DNA of 41,372 nucleotides from Micromonosporaceae bacterium. Its GTDB lineage: Bacteria > Actinomycetota > Actinomycetes > Mycobacteriales > Micromonosporaceae. The position numbers and the translations under genes are program-made. Location: contig WHTQ01000036.1 in the NCBI GenBank assembly GCA_009377645.1, positions 1-41,372 on the forward strand. Direction: 5' to 3'. The notes beneath the pieces are model-generated. The model had not been told where the DNA came from. It made no database searches and saw only the letters and a list, made by a program, of their open reading frames with translations. Below, in pieces: positions 25,533-35,859 of this stretch (position 1 is its first letter; each line of letters opens with the position of its first letter).

Positions 25533-27104
25533 CACCCCGGCCTCGGGCAGCGGGCCGCTGGCGAGCACCGGATCGGCGGGGTCCGGCAGCCGTACCGGGG
25601 CGGTGCCGCAGTTGGTGATGCTGACCAGCCCCGGGCGGGCGAACAACAGCACGTCCGGGCCGGGCGGCTCCGGCCAGTGGATCGGACCGCGGCCCAGCCG
25701 CAGCTCGCGGCGCAGCCGCAGCGCCGTGCGATAGAGGGACAGAGTGGAGTCCGGGTCGGCCCGCTGGGCGGCGACGGTCAGGGCCGCCCACCCGGCCGGC
25801 TGCGGCAGCCAGGGGGTCGAGCCGTCCGGGCCGAACCCGAACGGCGGCTCCTGCCCGGCCCAGGGCAGCGGGACCCGGCAGCCGTCCCGGCCCAGCCGCG
25901 CCCCGCCGGAGCGGCGCAGCTCCGGGTCCTGCCGCCGGTCGTCGGGCAGGTCGAACACCTCCGGCAGGCCCAGCTCCTCGCCCTGGTAGAGGTAGGCCGC
26001 GCCGGGCAGCGCCAGCATCGTCAGGGTGGCCGCCCGGGCCCGGGCCAGCCCCCGGGCAGCGTCCCCGGGCGTCTCGCCCCGGAGCAGCCCACCCGGCTCC
26101 CCACCGGTACGCGGGTCCGGCCGGCCGAGCCGGCTGGCGTGCCGGACCACGTCGTGGTTGGACAGTACCCAGGTGGCCGGCGCGCCGACCGCGGCCATCG
26201 CCGCCAGCGTCGTCTCGATCGCCTCCCGGTATCCGGCGGCCGACCACAGAGTACCCAGGAACCGGAAGTTGAACGCCTGGTGCAGCTCGTCGGGCCGGAC
26301 GTACCGGGCCAGCCGCTCCGGTGGCGGCACCCACGCCTCGGCGACCGCGATCCGTTCCGGGGTGTAGCTGTCCAGGATGGCCCGCCACTGCCGGTAGATG
26401 TCGTGCACCCCGTCCTGGTCCCAGTAGCGGGTGCTGTTCCGGAGGGTCGGGTCGCTGCCAACGTCCGGTAGGCCAGGGGGCTTGACCAGCGCGTCGGCGA
26501 CGTCGATCCGGATCCCGTCCACCCCGCGGTCCAGCCAGAACCGCAGGATGCTGGCGAACTCGGCCCGCACCTGCGGGTGCTGCCAGTTCAGGTCCGGCTG
26601 CTCGGGCGCGAACAGGTGCAGGTAGGACTGGGAGTCCACCCGGGTCCAGGCCGGCCCGCCGAAGTTGCTGCGCCAGTCGTTCGGCGGTGCCTCGCCGGCG
26701 CGGTGGTCCCGGAACACGTACCGCTCCCGGGCCGGGCTGCCGGGGCCGGCGGCGACCGCCTCCCGGAACCACGGGTGCGCCTCGGAGGTGTGGTTCGGGA
26801 CCAGGTCGATGATCACCTTGAGCCCGCGCCGGTGGGCGCCGGCCAGCAGCGCGTCGAGGTCGTCCAGCGCGCCGAAGACCGGGTCCACCCCCCGGTGGTC
26901 GGCCACGTCGTAGCCCCCGTCGGCCATCGGCGACGGGTAGAACGGGCTCAGCCAGATCGCGTCCACCCCGAGCCAGGCCAGGTACTCCAGCCGGGAGGTC
27001 ACCCCGGGCAGGTCGCCGACCCCGTCGCCGTCCGAGTCCGCGAAGCTGCGCGGGTAGACCTGGTAGATCACGGGGTCGCGCGCCCACGATTCGGCAACCG
27101 GCAT
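25497..27104 (-). CDS. Alpha-glucosidase, GH13 family (oligo-1,6-glucosidase type)
   Basis: A 535-residue cytoplasmic TIM-barrel glycosidase; no signal peptide. Conserved regions are DLVPNH (100-105), GIRIDVADAL with nucleophile Asp201, VAEAW with acid/base Glu256, and SNHD with transition-state Asp318. The ESWARDPVIYQVYPRSFADSDGDGVGDLPG N-terminus is typical of alpha-glucosidase or oligo-1,6-glucosidase rather than alpha-amylase. It probably hydrolyses imported maltose- or isomaltose-type oligosaccharides; trehalose-related activity cannot be excluded. No sugar transporter is adjacent. The ATG at 27104 has TACCCT six bases upstream and no ribosome site, suggesting a leaderless message. It overlaps the BrkB-like gene at the 3' ends. 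Confidence 0.93.
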   Translation of the reverse strand: MPVAESWARDPVIYQVYPRSFADSDGDGVGDLPGVTSRLEYLAWLGVDAIWLSPFYPSPMADGGYDVADHRGVDPVFGALDDLDALLAGAHRRGLKVIIDLVPNHTSEAHPWFREAVAAGPGSPARERYVFRDHRAGEAPPNDWRSNFGGPAWTRVDSQSYLHLFAPEQPDLNWQHPQVRAEFASILRFWLDRGVDGIRIDVADALVKPPGLPDVGSDPTLRNSTRYWDQDGVHDIYRQWRAILDSYTPERIAVAEAWVPPPERLARYVRPDELHQAFNFRFLGTLWSAAGYREAIETTLAAMAAVGAPATWVLSNHDVVRHASRLGRPDPRTGGEPGGLLRGETPGDAARGLARARAATLTMLALPGAAYLYQGEELGLPEVFDLPDDRRQDPELRRSGGARLGRDGCRVPLPWAGQEPPFGFGPDGSTPWLPQPAGWAALTVAAQRADPDSTLSLYRTALRLRRELRLGRGPIHWPEPPGPDVLLFARPGLVSITNCGTAPVRLPDPADPVLASGPLPEAGVLPVDRTVWCRA

Positions 27105-27110
27105 GGGATC

Positions 27111-27116
27111 AGGGTA
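27111..27116 (-). promoter_or_regulatory. Probable -10 element for a leaderless alpha-glucosidase mRNA
   Basis: On the minus strand this reads TACCCT, the same hexamer as before metG, six bases before the ATG. The 23-bp gap to tetR would then carry a separate promoter for the glycosidase. Confidence 0.4.
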
Positions 27117-27127
27117 GCGACCGGGGA

Positions 27128-27736
27128 TCAGGCGCCGGCCGGGTTGGCCGGGAGCAGCGCGCGCAGGCCGGCGGCGAACGTGGCGGCGTCCGGGCCACCG
27201 GTGAGCACCCGCTGCAGGACGAACCCGGGCAGGATCGCCATCAGCACCGCGCCGGCCGCCTCCGGATCGGTGCCCGGCGGCAGCTCCCCGGCCTGCCCGG
27301 CCCGGCGGGCGAGGGTGATGAACGTGTCCCGCATCCCCCGCAGCGTGCCGGCCACGAACTCGCCCAGCGCCGGGTCGCGGACCGCCTCCCCCCAGGCTTG
27401 GATCCCGATCCGGGCGATGCTGTCCGGCTCCGCGAGCCGAGCCTCGACCACGTCGACCACCTGGACCATCGCCTCGGCCAGCGGCAGCGGCGGATCGTAC
27501 GCGGTGACCGCGGACAGCGCGCCGATCAGCGCCCCCACGTTCTCTTCCGCGACCGCAGTGCGCAGCTCGTCCTTGCCCGTGAAGTAGCGGTAGACCGCGC
27601 CGACCGACAGCCCGGCCTCGGCGATCACGTCCTGCATCGAGGTGGCGTGGAAGCCGTTGCGGGCGAAGCACCGGCGCGCCGCGGCGAGGATCTGCTCCCG
27701 CCGGGCCTCCCGGTGGGCGTCCGAAACCCGAGGCAT
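27128..27736 (-). CDS. TetR-family repressor divergent from a membrane protein
   Basis: A 202-residue TetR regulator. The helix-turn-helix spans TSMQDVIAEAGLSVGAVYRYFTGKDELRTAV at about 32-61; the C-terminal domain starts near residue 80. The ATG at 27736 is supported by a consensus TATAAT that ends seven bases upstream, indicating a leaderless transcript. Beside this lies a perfect 12-bp palindrome that overlaps the -35 of the divergent gene, so it probably represses both itself and the neighbouring membrane protein. This is the usual layout for drug- or lipid-responsive efflux systems. The ligand is unknown. Confidence 0.92.
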   Translation of the reverse strand: MPRVSDAHREARREQILAAARRCFARNGFHATSMQDVIAEAGLSVGAVYRYFTGKDELRTAVAEENVGALIGALSAVTAYDPPLPLAEAMVQVVDVVEARLAEPDSIARIGIQAWGEAVRDPALGEFVAGTLRGMRDTFITLARRAGQAGELPPGTDPEAAGAVLMAILPGFVLQRVLTGGPDAATFAAGLRALLPANPAGA

Positions 27737-27743
27737 GGAACAT

Positions 27744-27771
27744 ATTATAAAACGAACGATCGTTCTTGACA
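27744..27771. promoter_or_regulatory. Divergent promoters with a TetR-type operator
   Basis: Minus strand: TATAAT at 27749-27744 for tetR. The centre is the perfect palindrome GAACGATCGTTC (27754-27765). Plus strand: TTGACA at 27766-27771 and, 17 bp on, a weak CAGGCT at 27789-27794 for the membrane protein. The operator abuts both promoters, so a bound repressor would block both directions. Confidence 0.7.
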
Positions 27772-27831
27772 CGTAGCGCACCGGGCGGCAGGCTGGACGG
27801 CTAGAGCGAACCTTCGTTGTGGGAGGACAGG

Positions 27832-28821
27832 ATGGCATCCGCGAAGTCTCCGCCGTCGCTGGCAACCGCCCTGCTGGTCGCGGCCGGGATCGTCGTGCTC
27901 CAGGCCGTGCTCGTGCCGCTGTTCGCGGGACTGGCCGCGAACGCCGAGCCGCGCGACCTACCGGTGCTGGTGGCCGGCCCGGCGCCGGCCGCCGACCAGC
28001 TCGCCACCCGGCTGGCGCAGGAGCGGCCCGGTGCCTTCGAGATCACCCGGGTGGAGAGCGCGGCCGCCGCCGACCAGGCGTTGCGCGACCGGGAGGGGTA
28101 TGCGGCGTTCGTGCTCGGCCCGGGCGGGGTCAGCCTGCACACCGCCTCGGCCGCCAGCCCGGTGGTGGCACAGCTGCTCACCAGCGCCGCCACCGAGATC
28201 GGTGGCGGCCAGGTGGTGCCGGTGCGGGACGTGGTTCCGGGCAGCCCGGACGACCCGCGCGGGGCTGGCTTCGCCGCCGGGTTCCTGCCGCTGGCGCTGA
28301 CCAGCATGCTGGCCGGGATCGTGCTGGCGTTGGTCGTCCCCGGCCGGTGGGCGCGGCTGGCCGGGTTGGTGGTCTACGCGGTGCTGGCGGGGCTTGCCGG
28401 CGCCGCCGTGCTGCAGAGCTGGCTGGGTGTGCTCGGCGGTGACTTCCTTATGGTCGCGGCGGCGATCGGGCTGTTCGCGCTCGCCACCGCCGGGCTCGTG
28501 CTCGGGCTCGGCGCCGCCCTCGGGGGCCCCGGCATCGGGCTCGGTGCGCTGCTGGCCTTCCTGGTCGGCAACCCGCTGTCGGCGGTGGCGGCGGCGCCCG
28601 AGCTGCTGCCGCAGCCGTGGGGGCTGGTCGGGCAGTGGCTGCCGCCGGGCGCCGGTGGCGCGCTGCTGCGCTCGGTCGCCTGGTTCGACAGCGCCGGCTC
28701 CGAGCAGCCGTTGTGGACACTTGGCGGGACGGCGGTGCTGGGGATCGCCCTAGTGCTGGTCGGCCGGGCCAGCTTCGGCCGGGTGAGTGAGGCAACGGCC
28801 GCCCAGGCGCCGGCCGGGTAA
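27832..28821 (+). CDS. Polytopic membrane protein, ABC-2-permease-like (YhgE/Pip-like layout)
   Basis: A 329-residue protein with one N-terminal membrane segment (about 10-31), a periplasm-facing domain of about 120 residues (PRDLPVLVAGPAPAADQ... to VVPGSPDDPRGAG), then five hydrophobic segments (about 145-165, 172-190, 203-222, 228-250 and 295-315). This is the layout of ABC-2/YhgE-type exporters without an adjacent ATPase. The start at 27832 has GGGAGGA at ideal spacing. Expression is probably repressed by the divergent TetR protein. The transported compound is unknown, and a non-transport role cannot be excluded. Confidence 0.75.
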   Translation: MASAKSPPSLATALLVAAGIVVLQAVLVPLFAGLAANAEPRDLPVLVAGPAPAADQLATRLAQERPGAFEITRVESAAAADQALRDREGYAAFVLGPGGVSLHTASAASPVVAQLLTSAATEIGGGQVVPVRDVVPGSPDDPRGAGFAAGFLPLALTSMLAGIVLALVVPGRWARLAGLVVYAVLAGLAGAAVLQSWLGVLGGDFLMVAAAIGLFALATAGLVLGLGAALGGPGIGLGALLAFLVGNPLSAVAAAPELLPQPWGLVGQWLPPGAGGALLRSVAWFDSAGSEQPLWTLGGTAVLGIALVLVGRASFGRVSEATAAQAPAG

Positions 28822-28943
28822 CGGCGCGATAACGACGGCCGTCCGGAGCGCTGGTTGCACCCCGCGAACCGGGCAGGCAGGCGTACGCTCGCGTCCTACC
28901 CACTGCGAAGCGGCGTGGGTGGATGGCGCGGAAGGAGACCATC

Positions 28944-30014
28944 GTGGGCAGGAAGTATCGGCTCGTATCGGTTCTCGCGATCGCAGGGATCGCGCTCGCC
29001 GCCTGCGGGGAGGCGCCGGATGATGACGAAGGCGACGGCGCCAGCGGGGACTACCTGGCTTGCATGGTGACCGATATCGGCGGCATCGACGACCGCTCGT
29101 TCAACGAGTCGGCCTGGGCCGGCCTGCAGAACGCGGCGGCCGCCAGCGACCAGCTGGCCGATCCGGTCAACGTCTCGTCCGGGGCAGAGGCAGACTACCT
29201 GCCCAACCTCACCGGTTATGTGGAGCAGGACTGCGACTTCATCCTGGCGGTGGGTGGGCTGATGGCCACCGCCACCGCGGAGGTGGCGGCCGCCAACCCG
29301 GACCAGCAGTTCGGCATAGTGGACGGCAAGCTGCCGGACAACCCGAACGTCTACCCGATGCAGTTCGACACCGCACAGGCGGCGTTCCTGGCCGGCTATC
29401 TGGCCGCCGGCTACTCGGAGAGCGGCGTGGTGGCCACCTACGGCGGCGAGCAGATCGACTCGGTGACGATCTTCATGGACGGCTTCGCCGACGGCGTCGC
29501 GCACTACAACGAGACGAACGACGCCGACGTCGAGCTGCTGGGCTGGGACAAGGAGGCCCAGGAAGGGTCGTTCACCGACGACTTCGAAGAGCAGGCGCTG
29601 GGCCGGGCGCTGTCCGACTCGTTCGTCGCCCAGGGCGCTGACGTGATCATGCCGGTGGCCGGCGGCGCCGGGCTGGGCACCGCCGCCGCCCCGGGCGCCG
29701 GCGAGGACTACGTGGTGATCTGGGTGGACGTGGACGGCTGCGAGAGCGCCGAGCAGTACTGCTCGACGTTCCTGACCACGGTCGTGAAGAACATGCCGGA
29801 CGCCGTGCAGCAGGCGGTGCTGGAGTCCGCCGGCTCCGACGGGCTGGCCACCGGCGAGGTCCTCGGCACGCTGGAGAACGAGGGGGTGTCGCTCGCTCCT
29901 TACCACGAGTTCGAGGACGCCATCTCCGAGGAGCTCAAGACCGACATCATCGACCTCCAGGCGGACATCATCGACGGTACGATCACGGTGACCTCGCCGG
30001 CTCAGCCAAGCTGA
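28944..30014 (+). CDS. BMP-family nucleoside-binding lipoprotein
   Basis: The substrate-binding subunit of a nucleoside ABC importer. The 356-residue precursor has a lipoprotein signal ending LAAC with the lipid-bearing Cys21, then an acidic linker. The Bmp/Med fold shows in DIGGIDDRSFNESAWAGLQNA, YVEQDCDFILAVGGLM, MQFDTAQAAFLAGYLAAGYSE and VIWVDVDG. The bacterial homologues bind purine and pyrimidine nucleosides, which fits the downstream deaminase and phosphorylase. The GTG at 28944 has AAGGAG at six bases; upstream in-frame starts would add residues before the signal. The 122-bp upstream gap must hold the operon promoter, which I could not place with confidence. Confidence 0.92.
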   Translation: MGRKYRLVSVLAIAGIALAACGEAPDDDEGDGASGDYLACMVTDIGGIDDRSFNESAWAGLQNAAAASDQLADPVNVSSGAEADYLPNLTGYVEQDCDFILAVGGLMATATAEVAAANPDQQFGIVDGKLPDNPNVYPMQFDTAQAAFLAGYLAAGYSESGVVATYGGEQIDSVTIFMDGFADGVAHYNETNDADVELLGWDKEAQEGSFTDDFEEQALGRALSDSFVAQGADVIMPVAGGAGLGTAAAPGAGEDYVVIWVDVDGCESAEQYCSTFLTTVVKNMPDAVQQAVLESAGSDGLATGEVLGTLENEGVSLAPYHEFEDAISEELKTDIIDLQADIIDGTITVTSPAQPS

Positions 30015-30036
30015 CTTAGCGTTCCAGGAGGTTCCG

Positions 30037-31553
<1,517 letters not shown>

Positions 31554-31557
<4 letters not shown>

Positions 31558-32861
31558 CCAGCGACCCGGCCGAGCCGGCCCCGGCCGAGCCAGCCCCGTC
31601 CACACCAGCCCCGGCCTCGGGCCCGGCCCCGGACTCCGCCCGGTGGGGGACCCGCTTCCTCTATCACCTGTGGAGCGCGAACGCCTTCACCGTGACCGCG
31701 CTGGCGATCGTGCTCGCGCTGCTGATCGGGGCGGTCCTGATCGTGGTCTCGGACGCCGAGGTCCGCGCCACCTACGGATACCTGTTCGCGCGCCCCGGCG
31801 ACGCCCTCACCGCCAGCTGGGAGCGGATCAGCGACGCGTACGCGACCTTGTTCCGCGGTGCGGTCGTCGACCCGGGCGCGATCGGCCGGGCGCTGGACGG
31901 CACCGGCAGCTGGGCGGCGGTCTTCGGCCCGAGCTCGGAGACCCTGACCGCCGCTGCCCCGCTGGTGTTCACCGGGCTGGCGTTCGCGCTCGCGTTCCGG
32001 GGCGGACTGTTCAACATCGGCGTGCAGGGCCAGACCATCCTGGGCGCGATCGGTGCCGGGCTGGCCGGGTTCCTGCTGCCGCTGCCGGTGCTCCTGCACC
32101 TGGTGTTGGCGCTGCTGGCCGGTGGGCTGGCCGGCGCCGCCTGGGCGTTCGGGCCCGGCATCCTGAAGGCCCGCACCGGCGCCCACGAGGTGATCACCAC
32201 GATCATGCTGAACTCGGTCGCCGCCATCTTCATCGGCTGGGTGATCATCCAGAGCTGGGCGCTTGACCAGTCCCGGCAGGGTGCGATCAGCCACCCGGTC
32301 GACCAGTCCGCCCGGCTGCCGCGGCTGTTCGGCTGGCTGGACCCGGGGCTGCGGGTGCACCTGGGCATTCTGGTGGCACTGGCCGCCGTGGCCGGCGTGG
32401 CCTGGCTGTTGAACCGGTCCAGCGTCGGCTTCGAGCTGCGGGCGGTCGGGCTCAACCCGCAGGCCGCCCGGGTCGCCGGGATGAGCGTCACCGGCACGTA
32501 CGTCCTGGTGATGGTGATCGCGGGCGGGCTGGCCGGGCTCGGCGGCGCCACCGTGGTGCTCGGCACCGCGTACGCGCTGACCACGCTGGTGGCTGGTTCG
32601 GTCGGGTTCGACGGGATCCTGGTCGGCCTGCTCGGCCGGGCCAAGCCGTGGGGGGTGTTCGCCGCCGCGCTGCTGTTCGGGGCGCTCCAGGCCGGCGGCC
32701 GGGCGATGCAGACCGGCTCCGGGATCTCGCTGGAGCTGGTGCAGGTGATCCAGGCGCTAATCGTGATCTTCGTGGCCGCCCCCGCCCTCGTGAAGGCCAC
32801 CTTCGGGCTGCGGGCGATCCGGATCGGCCGGATCTCCGGGGTTGCGGCGAGGGGGTGGTGA
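31554..32861 (+). CDS. Nucleoside ABC transporter permease, subunit 1
   Basis: A 435-residue permease of the BPD_transp_2 (branched-chain amino acid/simple sugar/nucleoside) family. The first 35 residues are Pro/Ala-rich and cytoplasmic. Hydrophobic segments follow, and the family loops GLAFALAFRGGLFNIGVQGQTILGAIGAGLAG and GAHEVITTIMLNSVAAIFIGW are clear. RAVGLNPQAARVAGMSV, just before the last group of helices, is the conserved coupling-region sequence. The start overlaps the ATPase stop (ATGA). It pairs with the next permease to form a heterodimeric channel. A large loop between helices 1 and 2 (about 70-135) is longer than usual. Confidence 0.94.
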
Positions 32862-32865
32862 GGCG

Positions 32866-34134
32866 ATGACCGCGGCCGTGCACACCCCGACCAGCGAGCC
32901 GGTCCGGTTCTGGAGCCGGGAGCGGAAGGTCGGCCTCGCGGTCACGGTGGCCGGCGTCCTGGCGGCGTTCGGGTTCGGGGCGCTCGCCGGTGACCAGCCG
33001 GCCAGCTTCACGCTGGCCGACAACACCAGCGGGGCCGCGGTCTCCATCAACGGCCTGCTGGGCGCGGTCCTGTTCGGCCTGCTCGGGGCGGCGGCCGGTG
33101 CCGGGCTGTGGCTGCCGGGCGCGCGGCGGTGGTTCGGCGCGCTGCTGGCCGCCGGCATCGTGGCGGTGGTCGGGTCCTTCTTGTGCTGGCAGCTGTCCGA
33201 CTCGGCGCTGAACATCATGCCGCTCGGGCAGGTGGCGCAGGGCTCGATGCGGTTCGCGCTGCCGCTGATCTTCGGCGGTCTGGCCGGGGTGCTGGGGGAG
33301 CGGTCCGGGGTGATCAACATCGCGATCGAGGGCCAGTTCATTTCCGGCGCGTTCGCAGCCGCGATGGTGGCCACGCTGCTGGCCAGCGTGTGGGCCGGGA
33401 TCCTGGCCGCGGCGGTCGGTGGGCTGGTGATCGCGGCGCTGCTGGCGGTGCTCGCGATCCGGTACCTGGTGGACCAGATCGTGGTCGGCGTGGTGCTGAT
33501 CGTGTTCGCGCTGGGCCTGACCGGGTTCCTGTTCGAGCAGCTGATGCGGCAGGACCCGAGCCGCTACAACCAGCCGGCCCGGGTGCCGACCTGGGAGGTC
33601 GGGCTGCTGTCGGACATCCCGCTGCTCGGGCCGGTGCTGTTCCGCACCAACATCTTCGTCTATCTGGCGCTGGCGCTGGTGGCGGCCGTCCACTTCGGGC
33701 TGTTCCACACCCGGTGGGGGCTGCGGACCCGGGCGGTCGGCGAGCACCCGACGGCGGCCGACACGGTCGGGGTCCGGGTGCTCGGGATGCGCTACCGCAA
33801 CGTGCTGGTGGGCGGGGTGCTCGCCGGGATCGGTGGCGCCACGTTCACGCTGGAGGCGACCACCAACTTCAGCAAGGGGATGACCGCCGGGCTGGGCTTC
33901 ATCGCGCTGGCCGCGATGATCTTCGGCCGGTGGAGCCCGGTCGGGGTGCTGCTGGCCGCCCTGTTCTTCGGGTTCTGCCGCGCGTTGGCGATCTACCTGG
34001 GCACGATCGGCAGCCCGATCCCGAGCCAGTTCCTGAACATGCTGCCCTACCTGGCCACGATCGCGGCGGTCGCCGGGCTGGCCGGCCGGGTCCGCGCCCC
34101 GGCCGCCGACGGCAAGCCCTACGTGAAGGGCTGA
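32866..34134 (+). CDS. Nucleoside ABC transporter permease, subunit 2
   Basis: A 422-residue BPD_transp_2 permease. It contains PLIFGGLAGVLGERSGVINIAIEGQFISGAFAA, RYLVDQIVVGVVLIVFALGLTGFL, RAVGEHPTAADTVGVRVLGMRYRNVLVGG and GFIALAAMIFGRWSPVG, all typical of the second subunit of nucleoside importers. Two extra N-terminal hydrophobic segments precede the conserved core (about 25-45 and 60-105), which is longer than in most homologues. The ATG at 32866 follows GGTGAGG, five bases after the first permease's stop. It is probably translated with subunit 1 in equal amounts. Confidence 0.94.
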   Translation: MTAAVHTPTSEPVRFWSRERKVGLAVTVAGVLAAFGFGALAGDQPASFTLADNTSGAAVSINGLLGAVLFGLLGAAAGAGLWLPGARRWFGALLAAGIVAVVGSFLCWQLSDSALNIMPLGQVAQGSMRFALPLIFGGLAGVLGERSGVINIAIEGQFISGAFAAAMVATLLASVWAGILAAAVGGLVIAALLAVLAIRYLVDQIVVGVVLIVFALGLTGFLFEQLMRQDPSRYNQPARVPTWEVGLLSDIPLLGPVLFRTNIFVYLALALVAAVHFGLFHTRWGLRTRAVGEHPTAADTVGVRVLGMRYRNVLVGGVLAGIGGATFTLEATTNFSKGMTAGLGFIALAAMIFGRWSPVGVLLAALFFGFCRALAIYLGTIGSPIPSQFLNMLPYLATIAAVAGLAGRVRAPAADGKPYVKG

Positions 34135-34136
34135 CC

Positions 34137-34529
34137 ATGACCATGGTCGACTGGCAGCGGTTGCGCTCGGCGGCCGGAGCGGCGGCAGAGCACGCGTACG
34201 CGCCCTACTCGGGCCTCTCGGTCGGTGCGGCCGGGCTGGTCGACGACGGCCGGGTGGTCACCGGCTGCAACGTGGAGAACGCCTCGTACGGGCTGACCCT
34301 GTGCGCCGAGTGCGGGGTGGTCGGCGCGCTGCACGCCTCCGGCGGCGGCCGGCTGGTGGCGCTGTCCTGCGTGGCCGGGGACGGACGGCTGCTGCTGCCC
34401 TGTGGCCGGTGCCGGCAGCTGCTGTCCGAGCACGGCGGTCCGGAGTGCCTGGTGGACGCCTCCCCCGTCCCGCTCCCGCTGGCCACCCTGCTACCCACCC
34501 CCTTCACCGCCTCCGACCTGGGGCCGTGA
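34137..34529 (+). CDS. cdd: Cytidine deaminase
   Basis: This enzyme hydrolytically deaminates cytidine and deoxycytidine to uridine and deoxyuridine. The 130-residue protein is of the small tetrameric zinc class. Zinc and proton-shuttle residues lie in CNVENASYGLTLCAE (44-58, Cys56 and Glu58) and PCGRCRQ (88-94, Cys89 and Cys92). YAPYSGLSVGA is the N-terminal substrate loop. The ATG at 34137 lies two bases after the permease stop; a second ATG at 34143 is possible. The stop shares a base with the deoA start (TGATG). Its position in a nucleoside-import operon shows that imported cytidine is a likely substrate. Confidence 0.95.
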   Translation: MTMVDWQRLRSAAGAAAEHAYAPYSGLSVGAAGLVDDGRVVTGCNVENASYGLTLCAECGVVGALHASGGGRLVALSCVAGDGRLLLPCGRCRQLLSEHGGPECLVDASPVPLPLATLLPTPFTASDLGP

Positions 34530-35827
34530 TGCCGTCCCTGTCCGCCGTCGACGTGATCCGCACCAAACGCGACGGCGGCACCCTCACCGACCCCGAGATC
34601 GACTGGATGGTCGACGGCTACACCCGCGGCACGGTCGCCGACGAGCAGATGGCGGCGCTGGCGATGGCGATCCTGCTGCGGGGGATGACCCCGGCCGAGA
34701 CCGCGCGGTGGACCCACGCGATGATCGCGTCCGGCGAGCGGCTGGACCTGTCCGGGGTGGCCCGCCCGACCGTCGACAAGCACTCCACCGGTGGGGTCGG
34801 TGACAAGCTCACGCTCCCGCTGGCACCGCTGGTGGCGGCGTGCGGGGCCGCCGTACCGCAGCTGTCCGGCCGGGGGCTGGGCCACACCGGCGGCACGCTG
34901 GACAAGCTGGAGGCGATCCCCGGCTTCCGGACTGCGCTGCGCCGCAGCGAGTTCCTGGCCCAGCTGCACGCGGTCGGCGCGGTCGTGTGCGCGGCCGGCG
35001 AGTCGCTCGCCCCCGCCGACCGCAAGCTCTACGCGTTGCGGGACGTCACCGCCACAGTGGAGTCGGTGCCTCTGATCGCGAGCTCGATCATGAGCAAGAA
35101 GATCGCCGAGGGGACCGGCGCGCTGGTGCTGGACGTCAAGGTCGGCTCCGGCGCCTTCATGAAGACGGTCGAGGACGCTCGCGAGCTGGCCCACGCCATG
35201 GTGTCCCTGGGTTCCGCCCACGGCGTCCGGACGGTGGCCCTGCTCACCGACATGTCCACTCCGCTCGGCCGGGCGGTCGGCAACGCGGTCGAGGTGGCCG
35301 AGGCGGTAGAGGTGCTGGCCGGTGGCGGCCCGGCGGACGTGGTGGAGCTCATGCTGGTCCTGGCCCGGGAGATGCTGGCGGCGGCCGGGCTCCCCGACGC
35401 CGACCCGGACGCCGCCCTGGCCAGCGGCCGGGCGATGGACGTCTGGCGGGCGATGGTCGCGGCCCAGCACGGCGACCCCGACGCCCCCCTCCCCACCGCC
35501 CGCGAAACAGAGCTGATCCTCGCCTCCCGGACCGGCGTCGTCTCCGCCGTCGACGCCCTCGCCATCGGCACCGCCGCCTGGCGGCTCGGCGCCGGCCGGG
35601 CCCGCCAGGACGACCCGGTTAGCCCGGTAGCCGGCGTGCTCCTGCATCGCCGGCCGGGAGACCCGGTCCGGCGCGGTGACCCGCTGGTCGAGCTGCGCAC
35701 CGACGACCCCGCCCGGCTGCCCGCCGCCCGCCCCGCCGCCGAAGCCGCCGTAACCATCACCCCTACCGCCACTCCCACCGTCCCCACCCTGCCCCCGCGC
35801 CGCCTGGTCATCGACCGCCTCGCCTGA
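34529..35827 (+). CDS. deoA: Thymidine phosphorylase
   Basis: DeoA cleaves thymidine or deoxyuridine with phosphate to the base and deoxyribose-1-phosphate. The 432-residue protein has the alpha-domain DVIRTKRDGGTLTDPEIDWMVDGYTRG (8-34), the phosphate site KHSTGGVGDK (84-93) and the family signature SGRGLGHTGGTLDKLE (113-128). The C-terminal domain is complete but ends in a Thr/Pro-rich insert before LPPRRLVIDRLA. It receives deoxyuridine from the upstream cytidine deaminase, so the pair forms a direct degradation route. It overlaps cdd by one base. Confidence 0.95.
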   Translation: MPSLSAVDVIRTKRDGGTLTDPEIDWMVDGYTRGTVADEQMAALAMAILLRGMTPAETARWTHAMIASGERLDLSGVARPTVDKHSTGGVGDKLTLPLAPLVAACGAAVPQLSGRGLGHTGGTLDKLEAIPGFRTALRRSEFLAQLHAVGAVVCAAGESLAPADRKLYALRDVTATVESVPLIASSIMSKKIAEGTGALVLDVKVGSGAFMKTVEDARELAHAMVSLGSAHGVRTVALLTDMSTPLGRAVGNAVEVAEAVEVLAGGGPADVVELMLVLAREMLAAAGLPDADPDAALASGRAMDVWRAMVAAQHGDPDAPLPTARETELILASRTGVVSAVDALAIGTAAWRLGAGRARQDDPVSPVAGVLLHRRPGDPVRRGDPLVELRTDDPARLPAARPAAEAAVTITPTATPTVPTLPPRRLVIDRLA

Positions 35828-35839
35828 CGCGCCCGCGTA

Positions 35840-35857
35840 CTGCGGTTGATCATGGAG
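35840..35857 (+). repeat. GTTGATCATGG-type repeat half, left copy
   Basis: CTGCGGTTGATCATGGAG. The first 16 bases are an exact inverted copy of 36748-36763. This copy has no paired arm. It sits in the 32-bp gap between the stop codons of deoA and the convergent DUF4272 gene. Confidence 0.75.
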
Positions 35858-35859
35858 CG

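Noticed and set aside
28855-28889. TTGCAC and TACGCT as the promoter of the nucleoside operon.
   Set aside because: Spacer of 23 bases is outside the normal range.
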